From JAJFKX01 sp965230265 (GTDB taxonomy: Bacteria > Pseudomonadota > Gammaproteobacteria > Xanthomonadales > Wenzhouxiangellaceae): 64,000 nt of DNA. The notes beneath the pieces were generated by a model. It was given only the letters and a program-made list of their open reading frames with translations. It was not told where the DNA came from and searched no databases. Made by a program: the position numbers and the translations under genes. The stretch covers positions 3,548,349 to 3,612,348 of the forward strand of contig OZ245999.1 of assembly GCA_965230265.1 (NCBI GenBank), written 5' to 3'. Below, piece after piece: positions 62,601 through 64,000 of the stretch; position 1 is the stretch's first letter, and every line of letters starts with the position of its first letter.

Positions 62601-64000
62601 TATGATGCGCAGCGTTTTGAAGCATCGGTGATGGATCGTTTGCTGGGTCATTATCGCCAGTTACTGGAACAGTTGCTGGAGGATGTTGACCAGCCGTTAA
62701 GTCAACTGAGTATGTTGTCGGCCGATGAGCAACAGCAGTTGCGTTTGTGGAATGCCACCGATCAGATGTTGCCTGGTGAGCAGGGTATCCATGAGCTGTT
62801 TGAGTTGCAGGCATCAAACAGCCCTGATGCGATAGCAGTGGTGATGGGTGATGATCAGCTGAGTTATCAGCAGCTGAATGAACAAGCCAACCAGCTGGCG
62901 GGTTATCTGTTGGATCAGGGGGTCAGAGCAGAAGATCGTATTGGTGTATGTATGCACCGCAGCCCGCAGTTGTTGGTGGCATTGCTGGGGATATTGAAGA
63001 GTGGAGCAGCGTATGTGCCACTGGATCCTGAGTATCCATCAGAACGTTTGATTTACATGCTGTCTGACTCAAAAGCCAGCTATGTACTGATTGATGCGGC
63101 TGAGGATTTACTGTCAGGCAGTGATGCACAAAAGATCAACATAAGCGATCTGGATTTATCCAGTTACAGTGATACAGGCCCATTGGTTCAGGTACAGGGT
63201 GATCAACTGGGTTATGTGATCTACACGTCCGGCTCGACCGGTCAGCCGAAGGGAGTGTGTATCCGTCATGGCGGGGCATTGGGCATGCTCAGCTGGGCGT
63301 TGCAGGAGTTTGGTAGGGAGAATCTGGAAGGGGTATTGGCCTCGACATCGATCTGTTTTGACTTATCGGTGTATGAGCTGTTTGCGCCGTTGAGTGTAGG
63401 CGGTAAGGTGGTATTGGCCAAAGATGCACTGTCGTTGCTGGACTTTGATCAATGGGATCAGGTGAGTTTGGTGAACACGGTGCCGTCTGCGATTGAGGCA
63501 CTGGTTGGGGCCCGTGATATACCGCGGAACGTCAGGGTTGTGAACCTGGCGGGAGAAGCGTTAAGCGCTCAGACGGTAGAGAAGGTTTATGCGAGCAGTT
63601 CGATAGATCGTTTATACAATCTTTATGGTCCCTCAGAGGACACCACGTACTCGACCGGAGCGTTGATAGAGCGAGGCAGTGATTACCCGTCGATTGGTGG
63701 TCCGATCAGCAATTCTCAGGTTTATGTATTAGACAGCCGAATGAGTCAGGTGCCTGTTGGTGTAACCGGGGAGTTATACATGGGTGGTTTGGGCTTGTCG
63801 CGTGGATATCTGGATCGAGGGATGCTGACGGCGGAGCGATTTGTTCCCAATCCGTATGGACAGCCAGGCAGTCGGATGTACCGCACGGGAGATTTGGTGA
63901 GGTACCGAGCAGATGGTGATCTGGAGTATGTGGGTCGTATTGATCACCAGGTGAAGCTGCGTGGATTCCGTATAGAGCTGGGCGAGATAGAGAGTGCTCT
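38490..64000 (+). CDS. NRPS2: giant NRPS, 3' end beyond the window
   Basis: Starts at TTG 38490, overlapping the NRPS1 stop by 4 bp (TTGA), with GGGAGG about 9 bp upstream. The next ATG (38586) would cut off most of the docking domain. The frame stays open to 64000, giving at least 8503 codons. Domain order: docking domain; C-A-T-E; C-A*-T-E; C-A-T-E; C-A-T-E; C-A-T-E; C-A (cut by the edge). Every complete module has an E domain, and C domains from module 2 on are of the D-donor type, so the product segment should be all D. A* of module 2 is degenerate. Modules 3-6 are DNA-level tandem repeats, so the true copy number depends on assembly quality. No release domain is seen; the gene and perhaps the cluster continue to the right. 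Confidence 0.95.
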   Translation, partial: MSPKAIIEAARKLEVELYVENNQLKSLAKKGAMTQALRDQIKNNKNEIIQYLSETDEASNDALIKRNSALSKSADEWYEPSYAQQRMWFIDQLEEGSSQYNIAAAYQFKGSFNLSVFKQAIQTIIERHAAVRTNFIERDGQPYQVIRKQFDLPVELIDLSDRSSKEQANEVRHLTTFNAQQEFDLSTDLMLRIKLLKLSEQQHIVLMCMHHIASDRWSMDILFNELSVLYRTRCEGGDNPLAALKIQYADYAHWQRNWLQGEVLSEQLEHWKAQLDGIPAVHALPLDYPRPQQQSFVGKRYRQILSQPLLQSIHDFCQQHEVTLFMFLQTAFAALLSRYSQEQDIVIGTPIAGRTHSDTEELIGLFINTLAIHTRFDSDQSFRQALNINKQTILDAYTYQYIPFDLLLDELKPERSLSHSPIFQVLFVLQNHGQRIIDLPGLKVSSLEQEHSVIKFDLELGAAEENGELVLGWHYNTDLFKPATIERLADSYQVLLEGILADLDQAVSDLPLLSAPQQQQLQYWNETSSPLPKMQGMHQLFEHQAALNPEAPALISGNQCLNYAELESRSNQLAHYLLEQGVSTEDRIGVCLERKPELVICLLGILKSGAAYVPLDPDYPAERLSYMLTDSGARYVLIESEAVRLSDNQAERLSIDDLDLSGYSKAGTGIEVDADQLAYVIYTSGSTGQPKGVCIRHASAIGMLSWAEREYGAGLLNGVLASTSICFDLSVYELFAPLSVGGKVVLAKDALSLLDFDQWDQVSLVNTVPSAIEALVGARDIPRNVRVVNLAGEALSAQTVEKVYASSSIDRLYNLYGPSEDTTYSTGYRVDSGEKEIPAIGSPIDNSKVYLLDSSMQRVPLGVPGELYMGGLGLSRGYIGRSELTAERFVPNPYAQPGERLYRTGDIARYREDGKLEYLGRIDYQVKLRGFRIELGEIENALEQQKSVQSAVVQVVDSELGQQLVGYITAIEPQEEADLKGALQAVLPGYMIPLAIVQLESFPLTANGKVDRDKLPQPDWSIYRQTYVAPRDAVEQQLTEVYQSLLPVDRVGIDDNFFELGGDSIISIQLVSRARQSGLTLSVRDVFTHQTVRQLSLVAERNQTSDAEQGLVSGKVRLTPAQSWFVEADYVNAHHWNQAMLFKLPAEVDKALLEQLLIGLVNHHDALRLCYSEGDWQRQTIGEQITEVNLRYEALKDSIDVAEQIQQVGTQIQGGINLESGCLLAGCLFVLPDGSHRLLLAIHHMGVDGVSWRILQEDLRTGYQQLVSGSRLSLPAKSHSYQAWSEHLHEQAQTAEQLYELEYWQTQVDRVEPLYVEQDGSNRVADSKSQSVSLDKAQTEQLLKQVNHAYRTQIDDVLLTALLLSYREWTGSDRLSVHLEGHGREVVGEELDITRTVGWFTSIYPVTLSHADGVELGQSLMGVKEQLRSIPNKGIGYGLLRYLHADEQVRGSLKPGCPVEMSFNYLGQFQGQGSDEAFAMAIEGTGSGFAAQQQRIEKLSVSSVIREGRLHLNCSYSDKCYSDSKIESLLSSYVDQLEGLIAHCTQAGVVGRTPSDYPLCQLNQSQLDELRSWQGDESGEAIESIYPLSPVQQGMLFHSQAEQGAGHYVVQLGLALRDLETQVYRRSWEQLLASHGVLRTVFWDLEGEHPQQVIPSVSELPWVEEDWSQLNDEQRDNRWRVLLDEDRTQGFASDQSPLMRCYLIDEGNNRHRFLWSYHHALLDGWSMPLVMNDLRSLYKGGLRNKKITLSAKSQFAEYIEWLMRQDQQAAKDFWRDHLSGVQAPTAMPFGESLIGQPIVEQDRVSARLSKQQSERLQSFAQANHVTLNTLLQSIWGLLLSRYSDEAEVVFGTTVSGRPAQLSGVGEIIGPFISTLPVRVSVNEADNVLGYLNQFQQLHLQREQYGYLPLMDIQRTSQVMAGVPMFETLVVFENYPTARLNEQQQLDDGLSLDVTGSIAEEQTHYPITLAMSLQQDQLRMGMSYDAKRFDRAMMEQLLGHYQQLLSELMDHADQSLGQLSLLTPEETINLQQWGSRDAWAPLAERESVGCLQHRFEEIAALQPQSIALIVGELSLSYEQLNKRANQLAHELLSNGLQPETLVGVYLSDGVERVVSQLAILKAGGAYLLLDNISDKAHLQELLKQSGLVITTDTTNNIAALGGQTLLCLDAEPVRQRLHDQLESNPENIQVTGHYLACLLCMVNDQNQLQLIEVEHQRILELLSDPKYPQMGKGTLSVSMGKGSPEAISFAIWKVLLGGGCYQHQATPENKSIVGDIDTLLLSMSEFDRLAGQSSMFASVKRLILTGGQIDGELVGSLLESVQSIMHISGPSTQTERSRWHKIDRISPRGIYPVSINSQLAREQWYTKVYVLDKRLQLVPPGVAGEVYYGGHRLQHDQSLADDELIVSPWVATEHLVKSGEWARWHLGHDSQGYLEQVERFEDQVIIRGQRISVVEINDQLNELQQISESAVLVKLDPQGHNQLVAYVVPADGDRKAEALLAQIQTSLEGRLSGNKLPSLFVFVENLPRNESGVLDESLLPSAQTHGLTIETYVAPRDEIERQLVSICEDLLPVDRVGIDDNFFELGGDSIISIQLVSRASQAGLGLTVIDVFSHQTVRSLSAVVELGQTSDAEQGVVTGPVALTPIQSWFAEADYVDGHHFNQAMLFKIPDEVDEQLLKQLLTGLINHHDALRIHYPNRDWQAQAIRGAVDQVQLRVEQLDSTENIAEQIQRIGTQVQGSVELESGNLLSGCLFRLGDGSARLLLAIHHMAVDGVSWRILQEDLRLGYQQLVSGKPLSLPTKSYSYQSWSTHLQDSVTSGLLDSESGYWQSQVSQLEGLYVENESGSNRVSDSRNHHVRLDKQQTKQLLKQVNNAYRTQIEDVLLTALLLAYRDWTGSSKLSLNLEGHGREQLGEGLDITRTVGWFTSLYPVTLSHADGAGLGESLMGVKEQLRSIPNKGIGYGVLRYLHPDRQTRKGLIPVRPVELSFNYLGQFQNQEEGDLFALANEGVGESISREQQRSDKLSLVSRVREGQLQLSCSYSGECYSQPNIEIFLSKYVYQLQKLIEHCLQPDAIGRTPSDYPLCSLNQVELEALRAFLKDDNGEGIESIYPLSSVQQGMLFHSQAEAAAGHYLIQMRFELRDLEPQVYRQAWEQLLSSHGVLRTLFWDLEGEHPQQVIAAVSDLPWLEEDWSDVSESDRDDRWFQLMHSDREQGFAADQSPLMRCYLVNEGEGVHRFMWSYHHALLDGWSMPLVLRDLSRLYRSGCRGEQLSLKPAAQFIDYIGWLMDQDQQQAKAFWVDHLSGMQAPTPLSFGASKVGQAIVEQAHVGMGLSQAHSEHLQSFAQAQHVTLNTLLQSMWGLLLSRYSGEDEVLFGMTVSGRPADLPGVGEIIGPFISTLPVRVSVDQTAGVLGYLESFQQQHVQREQYGYLPLVQIQQCSQMAAGVPMFETLVVYENYPTAQLSESEQSSEGARLQVTARSGQEQAHYPITLIMAMQQGCLQIAIYYDAQRFEASVMDRLLGHYRQLLEQLLEDVDQPLSQLSMLSADEQQQLRLWNATDQMLPGEQGIHELFELQASNSPDAIAVVMGDDQLSYQQLNEQANQLAGYLLDQGVRAEDRIGVCMHRSPQLLVALLGILKSGAAYVPLDPEYPSERLIYMLSDSKASYVLIDAAEDLLSGSDAQKINISDLDLSSYSDTGPLVQVQGDQLGYVIYTSGSTGQPKGVCIRHGGALGMLSWALQEFGRENLEGVLASTSICFDLSVYELFAPLSVGGKVVLAKDALSLLDFDQWDQVSLVNTVPSAIEALVGARDIPRNVRVVNLAGEALSAQTVEKVYASSSIDRLYNLYGPSEDTTYSTGALIERGSDYPSIGGPISNSQVYVLDSRMSQVPVGVTGELYMGGLGLSRGYLDRGMLTAERFVPNPYGQPGSRMYRTGDLVRYRADGDLEYVGRIDHQVKLRGFRIELGEIESALEHHAGVDSGLVQVVDSDLGQQLVGYITTEQPLEEAKLKQSLQQVLPSYMVPMAIVQLESFPLTANGKVDRERLPSPDWEAYRQSYVGARDEVEHQLVSIFESLLPVDRVGIDDNFFELGGDSIISIQLVSRARQLGLTLSVRDVFTHQTVRALAPVVEQTSISDAQQDVVTGPVALTPIQHWFAEADYVDAHHWNQAMLFRLPERFDKALLEPLLTGLINHHDALRMYYPAGWESQTMGAQLSGMELGEYVLDESEAIEVQVHRIGTQIQGSLDMQTGQLVAGCVMRLPDGSARLLLAIHHMGVDGVSWRILQEDMRIGYAQLSSGQSLSLPAKSHSYQAWSEHLHDQVSEGLLESEREYWQEQVCQATAVYVEHPEGSNRIGDSKGQSVSLSKGQTEQLLKQVNNAYRTQIDDVLLTALLLAYREWTGADRLSVHLEGHGREQLGEGLDITRTVGWFTSLYPVTLSHADGAGLGESLMGVKEQLRSIPNKGIGYGLLRYLHPDKGLREQLIPSQSVGISFNYLGQFQSGDQDEGFVLSGEGVGESVSREQQRSDDLSLVSSIREDCLQLSCNFSGQRYEDASVGAFLSSYIEHLSALIEHCMQPDVVGRTPSDYRLCQLTQGQLDDLRVFMDDRSGDDLQSIYPLSPVQQGMLFHSEAEQGAGHYVVQMGLQLRDLEPQVYRQAWEQLLSSHGVLRTLFWDLEGEHPQQVIAAVSDLPWLEEDWSDVSESDRDDRWFQLMHSDREQGFAADQSPLMRCYLVNEGEGVHRFMWSYHHALLDGWSMPLVLRDLSRLYRSGCRGEQLSLKPAAQFIDYIGWLMDQDQQQAKAFWVDHLSGMQAPTPLSFGASKVGQAIVEQAHVGMGLSQAHSEHLQSFAQAQHVTLNTLLQSMWGLLLSRYSGEDEVLFGMTVSGRPADLPGVGEIIGPFISTLPVRVSVDQTAGVLGYLESFQQQHVQREQYGYLPLVQIQQCSQMAAGVPMFETLVVYENYPTAQLSESEQSSEGARLQVTARSGQEQAHYPITLIMAMQQGCLQIAIYYDAQRFEASVMDRLLGHYRQLLEQLLEDVDQPLSQLSMLSADEQQQLRLWNATDQMLPGEQGIHELFELQASNSPDAIAVVMEDHCISYGELNRRANQLAGYLLSQGVSSEERIGVCMDRSVELIIALLGILKSGGVYVPLDMEYPTERLAYMVQDAGVDLVLTHSDVEVARQIGARALSVDSLDKQLSGYSVDNPGVSLSKDNLAYVIYTSGSTGQPKGVVVTHQGITRLLFGVDYMSLDSSVRILQASSVSFDASTLEIWGGLLHGGCCILLPGKIPEAEHLRHSISEQKVNSAWLTSALFNALIDDSPDSLVGLRQLAVGGEAVSPQHVSRLYGLDDQVRIINGYGPTESTTFACCYEIPRSDEVHRSVPIGYPIGNTQCYVVDADLHQVPVGVVGELYLGGLGLARGYLDRGMLTAERFVPNPYGQPGSRMYRTGDLVRYRADGDLEYVGRIDHQVKLRGFRIELGEIESALEHHAGVDSGLVQVVDSDLGQQLVGYITTEQPLEEAKLKQSLQQVLPSYMVPMAIVQLESFPLTANGKVDRERLPSPDWEAYRQSYVGARDEVEHQLVSIFESLLPVDRVGIDDNFFELGGDSIISIQLVSRARQLGLTLSVRDVFTHQTVRALAPVVEQTSISDAQQDVVTGPVALTPIQHWFAEADYVDAHHWNQAMLFRLPERFDKALLEPLLTGLINHHDALRMYYPAGWESQTMGAQLSGMELGEYVLDESEAIEVQVHRIGTQIQGSLDMQTGQLVAGCVMRLPDGSARLLLAIHHMGVDGVSWRILQEDMRIGYAQLSSGQSLSLPAKSHSYQAWSEHLHDQVSEGLLESEREYWQEQVCQATAVYVEHPEGSNRIGDSKGQSVSLSKGQTEQLLKQVNNAYRTQIDDVLLTALLLAYREWTGADRLSVHLEGHGREQLGEGLDITRTVGWFTSLYPVTLSHADGAGLGESLMGVKEQLRSIPNKGIGYGLLRYLHPDKGLREQLIPSQSVGISFNYLGQFQSGDQDEGFVLSGEGVGESVSREQQRSDDLSLVSSIREDCLQLSCNFSGQRYEDASVGAFLSSYIEHLSALIEHCMQPDVVGRTPSDYRLCQLTQGQLDDLRVFMDDRSGDDLQSIYPLSPVQQGMLFHSEAEQGAGHYVVQMGLQLRDLEPQVYRQAWEQLLSSHGVLRTLFWDLEGEHPQQVIAAVSDLPWLEEDWSDVSESDRDDRWFQLMHSDREQGFAADQSPLMRCYLVNEGEGVHRFMWSYHHALLDGWSMPLVLRDLSRLYRSGCRGEQLSLKPAAQFIDYIGWLMDQDQQQAKAFWVDHLSGMQAPTPLSFGASKVGQAIVEQAHVGMGLSQAHSEHLQSFAQAQHVTLNTLLQSMWGLLLSRYSGEDEVLFGMTVSGRPADLPGVGEIIGPFISTLPVRVSVDQTAGVLGYLESFQQQHVQREQYGYLPLVQIQQCSQMAAGVPMFETLVVYENYPTAQLSESEQSSEGARLQVTARSGQEQAHYPITLIMAMQQGCLQIAIYYDAQRFEASVMDRLLGHYRQLLEQLLEDVDQPLSQLSMLSADEQQQLRLWNATDQMLPGEQGIHELFELQASNSPDAIAVVMGDDQLSYQQLNEQANQLAGYLLDQGVRAEDRIGVCMHRSPQLLVALLGILKSGAAYVPLDPEYPSERLIYMLSDSKASYVLIDAAEDLLSGSDAQKINISDLDLSSYSDTGPLVQVQGDQLGYVIYTSGSTGQPKGVCIRHGGALGMLSWALQEFGRENLEGVLASTSICFDLSVYELFAPLSVGGKVVLAKDALSLLDFDQWDQVSLVNTVPSAIEALVGARDIPRNVRVVNLAGEALSAQTVEKVYASSSIDRLYNLYGPSEDTTYSTGALIERGSDYPSIGGPISNSQVYVLDSRMSQVPVGVTGELYMGGLGLSRGYLDRGMLTAERFVPNPYGQPGSRMYRTGDLVRYRADGDLEYVGRIDHQVKLRGFRIELGEIESALEHHAGVDSGLVQVVDSDLGQQLVGYITTEQPLEEAKLKQSLQQVLPSYMVPMAIVQLESFPLTANGKVDRERLPSPDWEAYRQSYVGARDEVEHQLVSIFESLLPVDRVGIDDNFFELGGDSIISIQLVSRARQLGLTLSVRDVFTHQTVRALAPVVEQTSISDAQQDVVTGPVALTPIQHWFAEADYVDAHHWNQAMLFRLPERFDKALLEPLLTGLINHHDALRMYYPAGWESQTMGAQLSGMELGEYVLDESEAIEVQVHRIGTQIQGSLDMQTGQLVAGCVMRLPDGSARLLLAIHHMGVDGVSWRILQEDMRIGYAQLSSGQSLSLPAKSHSYQAWSEHLHDQVSEGLLESEREYWQEQVCQATAVYVEHPEGSNRIGDSKGQSVSLSKGQTEQLLKQVNNAYRTQIDDVLLTALLLAYREWTGADRLSVHLEGHGREQLGEGLDITRTVGWFTSLYPVTLSHADGAGLGESLMGVKEQLRSIPNKGIGYGLLRYLHPDKGLREQLIPSQSVGISFNYLGQFQSGDQDEGFVLSGEGVGESVSREQQRSDDLSLVSSIREDCLQLSCNFSGQRYEDASVGAFLSSYIEHLSALIEHCMQPDVVGRTPSDYRLCQLTQGQLDDLRVFMDDRSGDDLQSIYPLSPVQQGMLFHSEAEQGAGHYVVQMGLQLRDLEPQVYRQAWEQLLSSHGVLRTLFWDLEGEHPQQVIAAVSDLPWLEEDWSDVSESDRDDRWFQLMHSDREQGFAADQSPLMRCYLVNEGEGVHRFMWSYHHALLDGWSMPLVLRDLSRLYRSGCRGEQLSLKPAAQFIDYIGWLMDQDQQQAKAFWVDHLSGMQAPTPLSFGASKVGQAIVEQAHVGMGLSQAHSEHLQSFAQAQHVTLNTLLQSMWGLLLSRYSGEDEVLFGMTVSGRPADLPGVGEIIGPFISTLPVRVSVDQTAGVLGYLESFQQQHVQREQYGYLPLVQIQQCSQMAAGVPMFETLVVYENYPTAQLSESEQSSEGARLQVTARSGQEQAHYPITLIMAMQQGCLQIAIYYDAQRFEASVMDRLLGHYRQLLEQLLEDVDQPLSQLSMLSADEQQQLRLWNATDQMLPGEQGIHELFELQASNSPDAIAVVMGDDQLSYQQLNEQANQLAGYLLDQGVRAEDRIGVCMHRSPQLLVALLGILKSGAAYVPLDPEYPSERLIYMLSDSKASYVLIDAAEDLLSGSDAQKINISDLDLSSYSDTGPLVQVQGDQLGYVIYTSGSTGQPKGVCIRHGGALGMLSWALQEFGRENLEGVLASTSICFDLSVYELFAPLSVGGKVVLAKDALSLLDFDQWDQVSLVNTVPSAIEALVGARDIPRNVRVVNLAGEALSAQTVEKVYASSSIDRLYNLYGPSEDTTYSTGALIERGSDYPSIGGPISNSQVYVLDSRMSQVPVGVTGELYMGGLGLSRGYLDRGMLTAERFVPNPYGQPGSRMYRTGDLVRYRADGDLEYVGRIDHQVKLRGFRIELGEIESA
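38725..43165 (+). other. NRPS2 module 1: C, A (Ala code), T, E
   Basis: C about 38725-40060 of the L-donor type (SYAQQRMWF), with H210-H-I-A-S-D215-R216: the catalytic pair is present but Gly of HHxxxDG is Arg. A about 40095-41540, code DLYNNALTYK (Ala). The code-bearing 309 bp are identical to NRPS1 module 1, while the rest of the domain is diverged. T about 41580-41795, Ser1064 in GGDSII. E about 41835-43165, HHMGVDGVSW, predicted active. Confidence 0.88.
40649..40957 (+). repeat. 309-bp block carrying the substrate code, identical to 23187-23495
   Basis: The block runs from just before the FDLS motif (A4) to just after YGPSEDTT (A5), thus covering nine of the ten specificity residues, and is identical to NRPS1 module 1. 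Upstream and downstream the two A domains differ at many positions. The same block recurs in NRPS2 at 49748-50056, 58817-59125 and 63338-63646. It behaves as an exchange unit for specificity. Confidence 0.9.
43225..47720 (+). other. NRPS2 module 2: C (D-specific type), degenerate A, T, E
   Basis: C about 43225-44540 with HHALLDGWS intact. A* about 44580-46120 (residues 2031-2544). T about 46160-46370 with GGDSII, Ser2588. E about 46410-47720 with HHMAVDGVSW from residue 2767, EGHGRE and RTVGWFTSLYP. Thus everything except adenylation looks functional. A module without working adenylation needs its T domain loaded from elsewhere. The halogenation cassette with its Cys transferase can do exactly that in related systems, where the acceptor module lacks an A domain. 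Confidence 0.9.
44580..46120 (+). other. Full-length degenerate adenylation domain in NRPS2 module 2
   Basis: N-terminal motifs are still readable (LSYEQLNKRANQLAH, LAILKAGGAYLLLD). The P-loop region then reads LACLLCMVNDQNQLQL where LAYVIYTSGSTGxPKG is expected: residues 2200-2205 replace TSGSTG and no gap is needed. The A4 Asp is gone, A5 reads HISGPSTQTE instead of NxYGPTE, A7 reads WARWHLGHD instead of YRTGD, and A8 reads ERFEDQVIIRGQRISVVEI. In A10 SGVLD replaces NGKVD, so the catalytic Lys is Val2532. There is no frameshift or stop. It cannot adenylate by any known mechanism, yet its length and frame are kept. Confidence 0.93.
47810..52230 (+). other. NRPS2 module 3: C, A (Ala code), T, E
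   Basis: C about 47810-49110 (HHALLDGWS, D-donor type), A about 49195-50630 with code DLYNNALTYK (Ala), T about 50690-50880 (GGDSII), E about 50930-52230 (HHMGVDGVSW). From 47911 on this is the first copy of the tandem module repeat. Its A domain is nearly identical to that of NRPS1 module 1. Confidence 0.92.
52331..56780 (+). other. NRPS2 module 4: C, A (Val-like code), T, E
   Basis: C about 52331-53630, A about 53715-55175, T about 55238-55430, E about 55478-56780. C, the ends of A, T and E are the same DNA as modules 3 and 5. The A core (53779-54758) is different; its code DALWAGGTFK resembles DALWIGGTFK, reported for Val. It has YTSGSTGQPKGV, FDASTLE and NGYGPTESTTF and looks active. Predicted D-Val or a similar aliphatic residue. 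Confidence 0.9.
53779..54758 (+). repeat. Replaced A-domain core inside an otherwise identical repeat unit
   Basis: In modules 3 and 5 this interval is the 953-bp Ala core (49258-50210, 58327-59279); in module 4 it is 980 bp of unrelated A-domain sequence. The left junction falls in AVVMxD just before the A2 region, the right one at RGYLDRGM in motif A6. Sequence on both sides appears identical between copies. The swap adds 27 bp and keeps the frame. Confidence 0.92.
56880..61300 (+). other. NRPS2 module 5: C, A (Ala code), T, E
   Basis: C about 56880-58180, A about 58265-59700 (code DLYNNALTYK), T about 59760-59950, E about 60000-61300. I saw no base differences from module 3 in the stretches compared, at an offset of 9069 bp. 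Predicted D-Ala. Confidence 0.92.
61400..64000 (+). other. NRPS2 module 6 (partial): C and A (Ala code), cut by the window edge
   Basis: C about 61400-62700 and most of an A domain from about 62785; the Ala core (DLYNNALTYK residues up to position 331) is complete. The sequence stops in motif A8 (GFRIELGEIES). Identical by eye to module 5 at an offset of 4521 bp. T and later domains lie outside. Confidence 0.92.

Larger units (their letters stand above)
47911..64000 (+). repeat. Tandem NRPS module repeats, periods 4521, 4548 and 4521 bp
   Basis: Copies start at 47911, 52432, 56980 and 61501 (last one partial), each at the same codon early in a C domain. Sequence common to the copies looks identical at DNA level over several kilobases, for example 50211-53778 equals 54759-58326. 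The second copy differs only by its replaced A core. Identity at synonymous sites points to very recent duplication or ongoing conversion. Confidence 0.95.

Noticed and set aside
42306..63501. Many repeated open frames on the minus strand within NRPS2
   Set aside because: They are antisense to the NRPS coding frame, recur only because the modules are repeated, and lack ribosome-binding sites and recognisable domains.
47911..64000. Insertion sequence or CRISPR origin of the repeats
   Set aside because: The repeat units are in-frame NRPS modules of about 4.5 kb; no transposase, terminal inverted repeats or short spaced repeats are present.
38400..64000. A thioesterase or polyketide synthase domain
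   Set aside because: No GxSxG thioesterase segment or ketosynthase motif was found after any T domain; release must happen beyond the right edge.

Overview
The window carries most of a large non-ribosomal peptide synthetase (NRPS) cluster from what looks like a gammaproteobacterium. Grounds for that host: close YadG/YadH relatives, a CCA-encoding tRNA with anticodon CAT, a MacAB-type pump and a syringomycin-style halogenation cassette. By eye the G+C is moderate, lower in the 16.6-21.2 kb cassette and higher in the repeated NRPS modules. I cannot name the genus.

Left flank (1-9519). First comes the 3' part of a SyrP-like Fe(II)/2-oxoglutarate oxygenase that runs off the left edge. An ECF sigma factor, its probable anti-sigma factor and two exported HEAT-repeat proteins follow as an operon (776-4036). 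A leftward operon holds an exported alpha/beta hydrolase and a NatAB-like ABC transporter (7539-4125). A rightward yadG-yadH pair and an elongator-type tRNA-Met gene (9443-9519) complete the flank.

Biosynthetic cluster (about 9.5 kb to beyond the right edge). A roughly 490-bp leader with several inverted repeats precedes an export block: periplasmic adaptor, MacB-type ATPase, two FtsX-type permeases and a type-I ABC half-exporter. Then come a 126-aa protein of unknown function, an MbtH-like protein with an unusual insertion, and a four-gene halogenation cassette. The cassette has an alpha/beta-hydrolase-fold protein with Cys in the nucleophile position (CmaE/SyrC type), a stand-alone adenylation (A) domain, a stand-alone thiolation (T) domain and a SyrB2-type non-haem iron halogenase with the HxA signature. 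NRPS1 (21178-38493, 5771 aa, five modules) ends in an acidic tail. NRPS2 starts at a TTG at 38490, begins with a TubC-type docking domain and is still open at 64000 (at least 8503 codons, five complete modules plus part of a sixth).

How it may work. I infer that a branched aliphatic amino acid is activated by the stand-alone A domain, chlorinated on the free T domain, and moved by the Cys transferase to an NRPS T domain. NRPS2 module 2 is a strong acceptor candidate. Its condensation (C), T and epimerization (E) domains look intact, but its A domain has kept its length while losing the P-loop, the substrate-binding Asp, most core motifs and the catalytic Lys. The other readable A domains give mainly Ala, Leu and Val-like codes. 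Every complete NRPS2 module ends in an E domain, so this part of the product should be a run of D-residues.

Evolution. NRPS2 modules 3-6 are tandem repeats (periods 4521, 4548 and 4521 bp) that look identical at DNA level, except that the A-domain core of module 4 has been replaced. Shorter identical blocks link NRPS1 and NRPS2. This is a clear record of module amplification and subdomain exchange, and also a serious risk for assembly errors in copy number.
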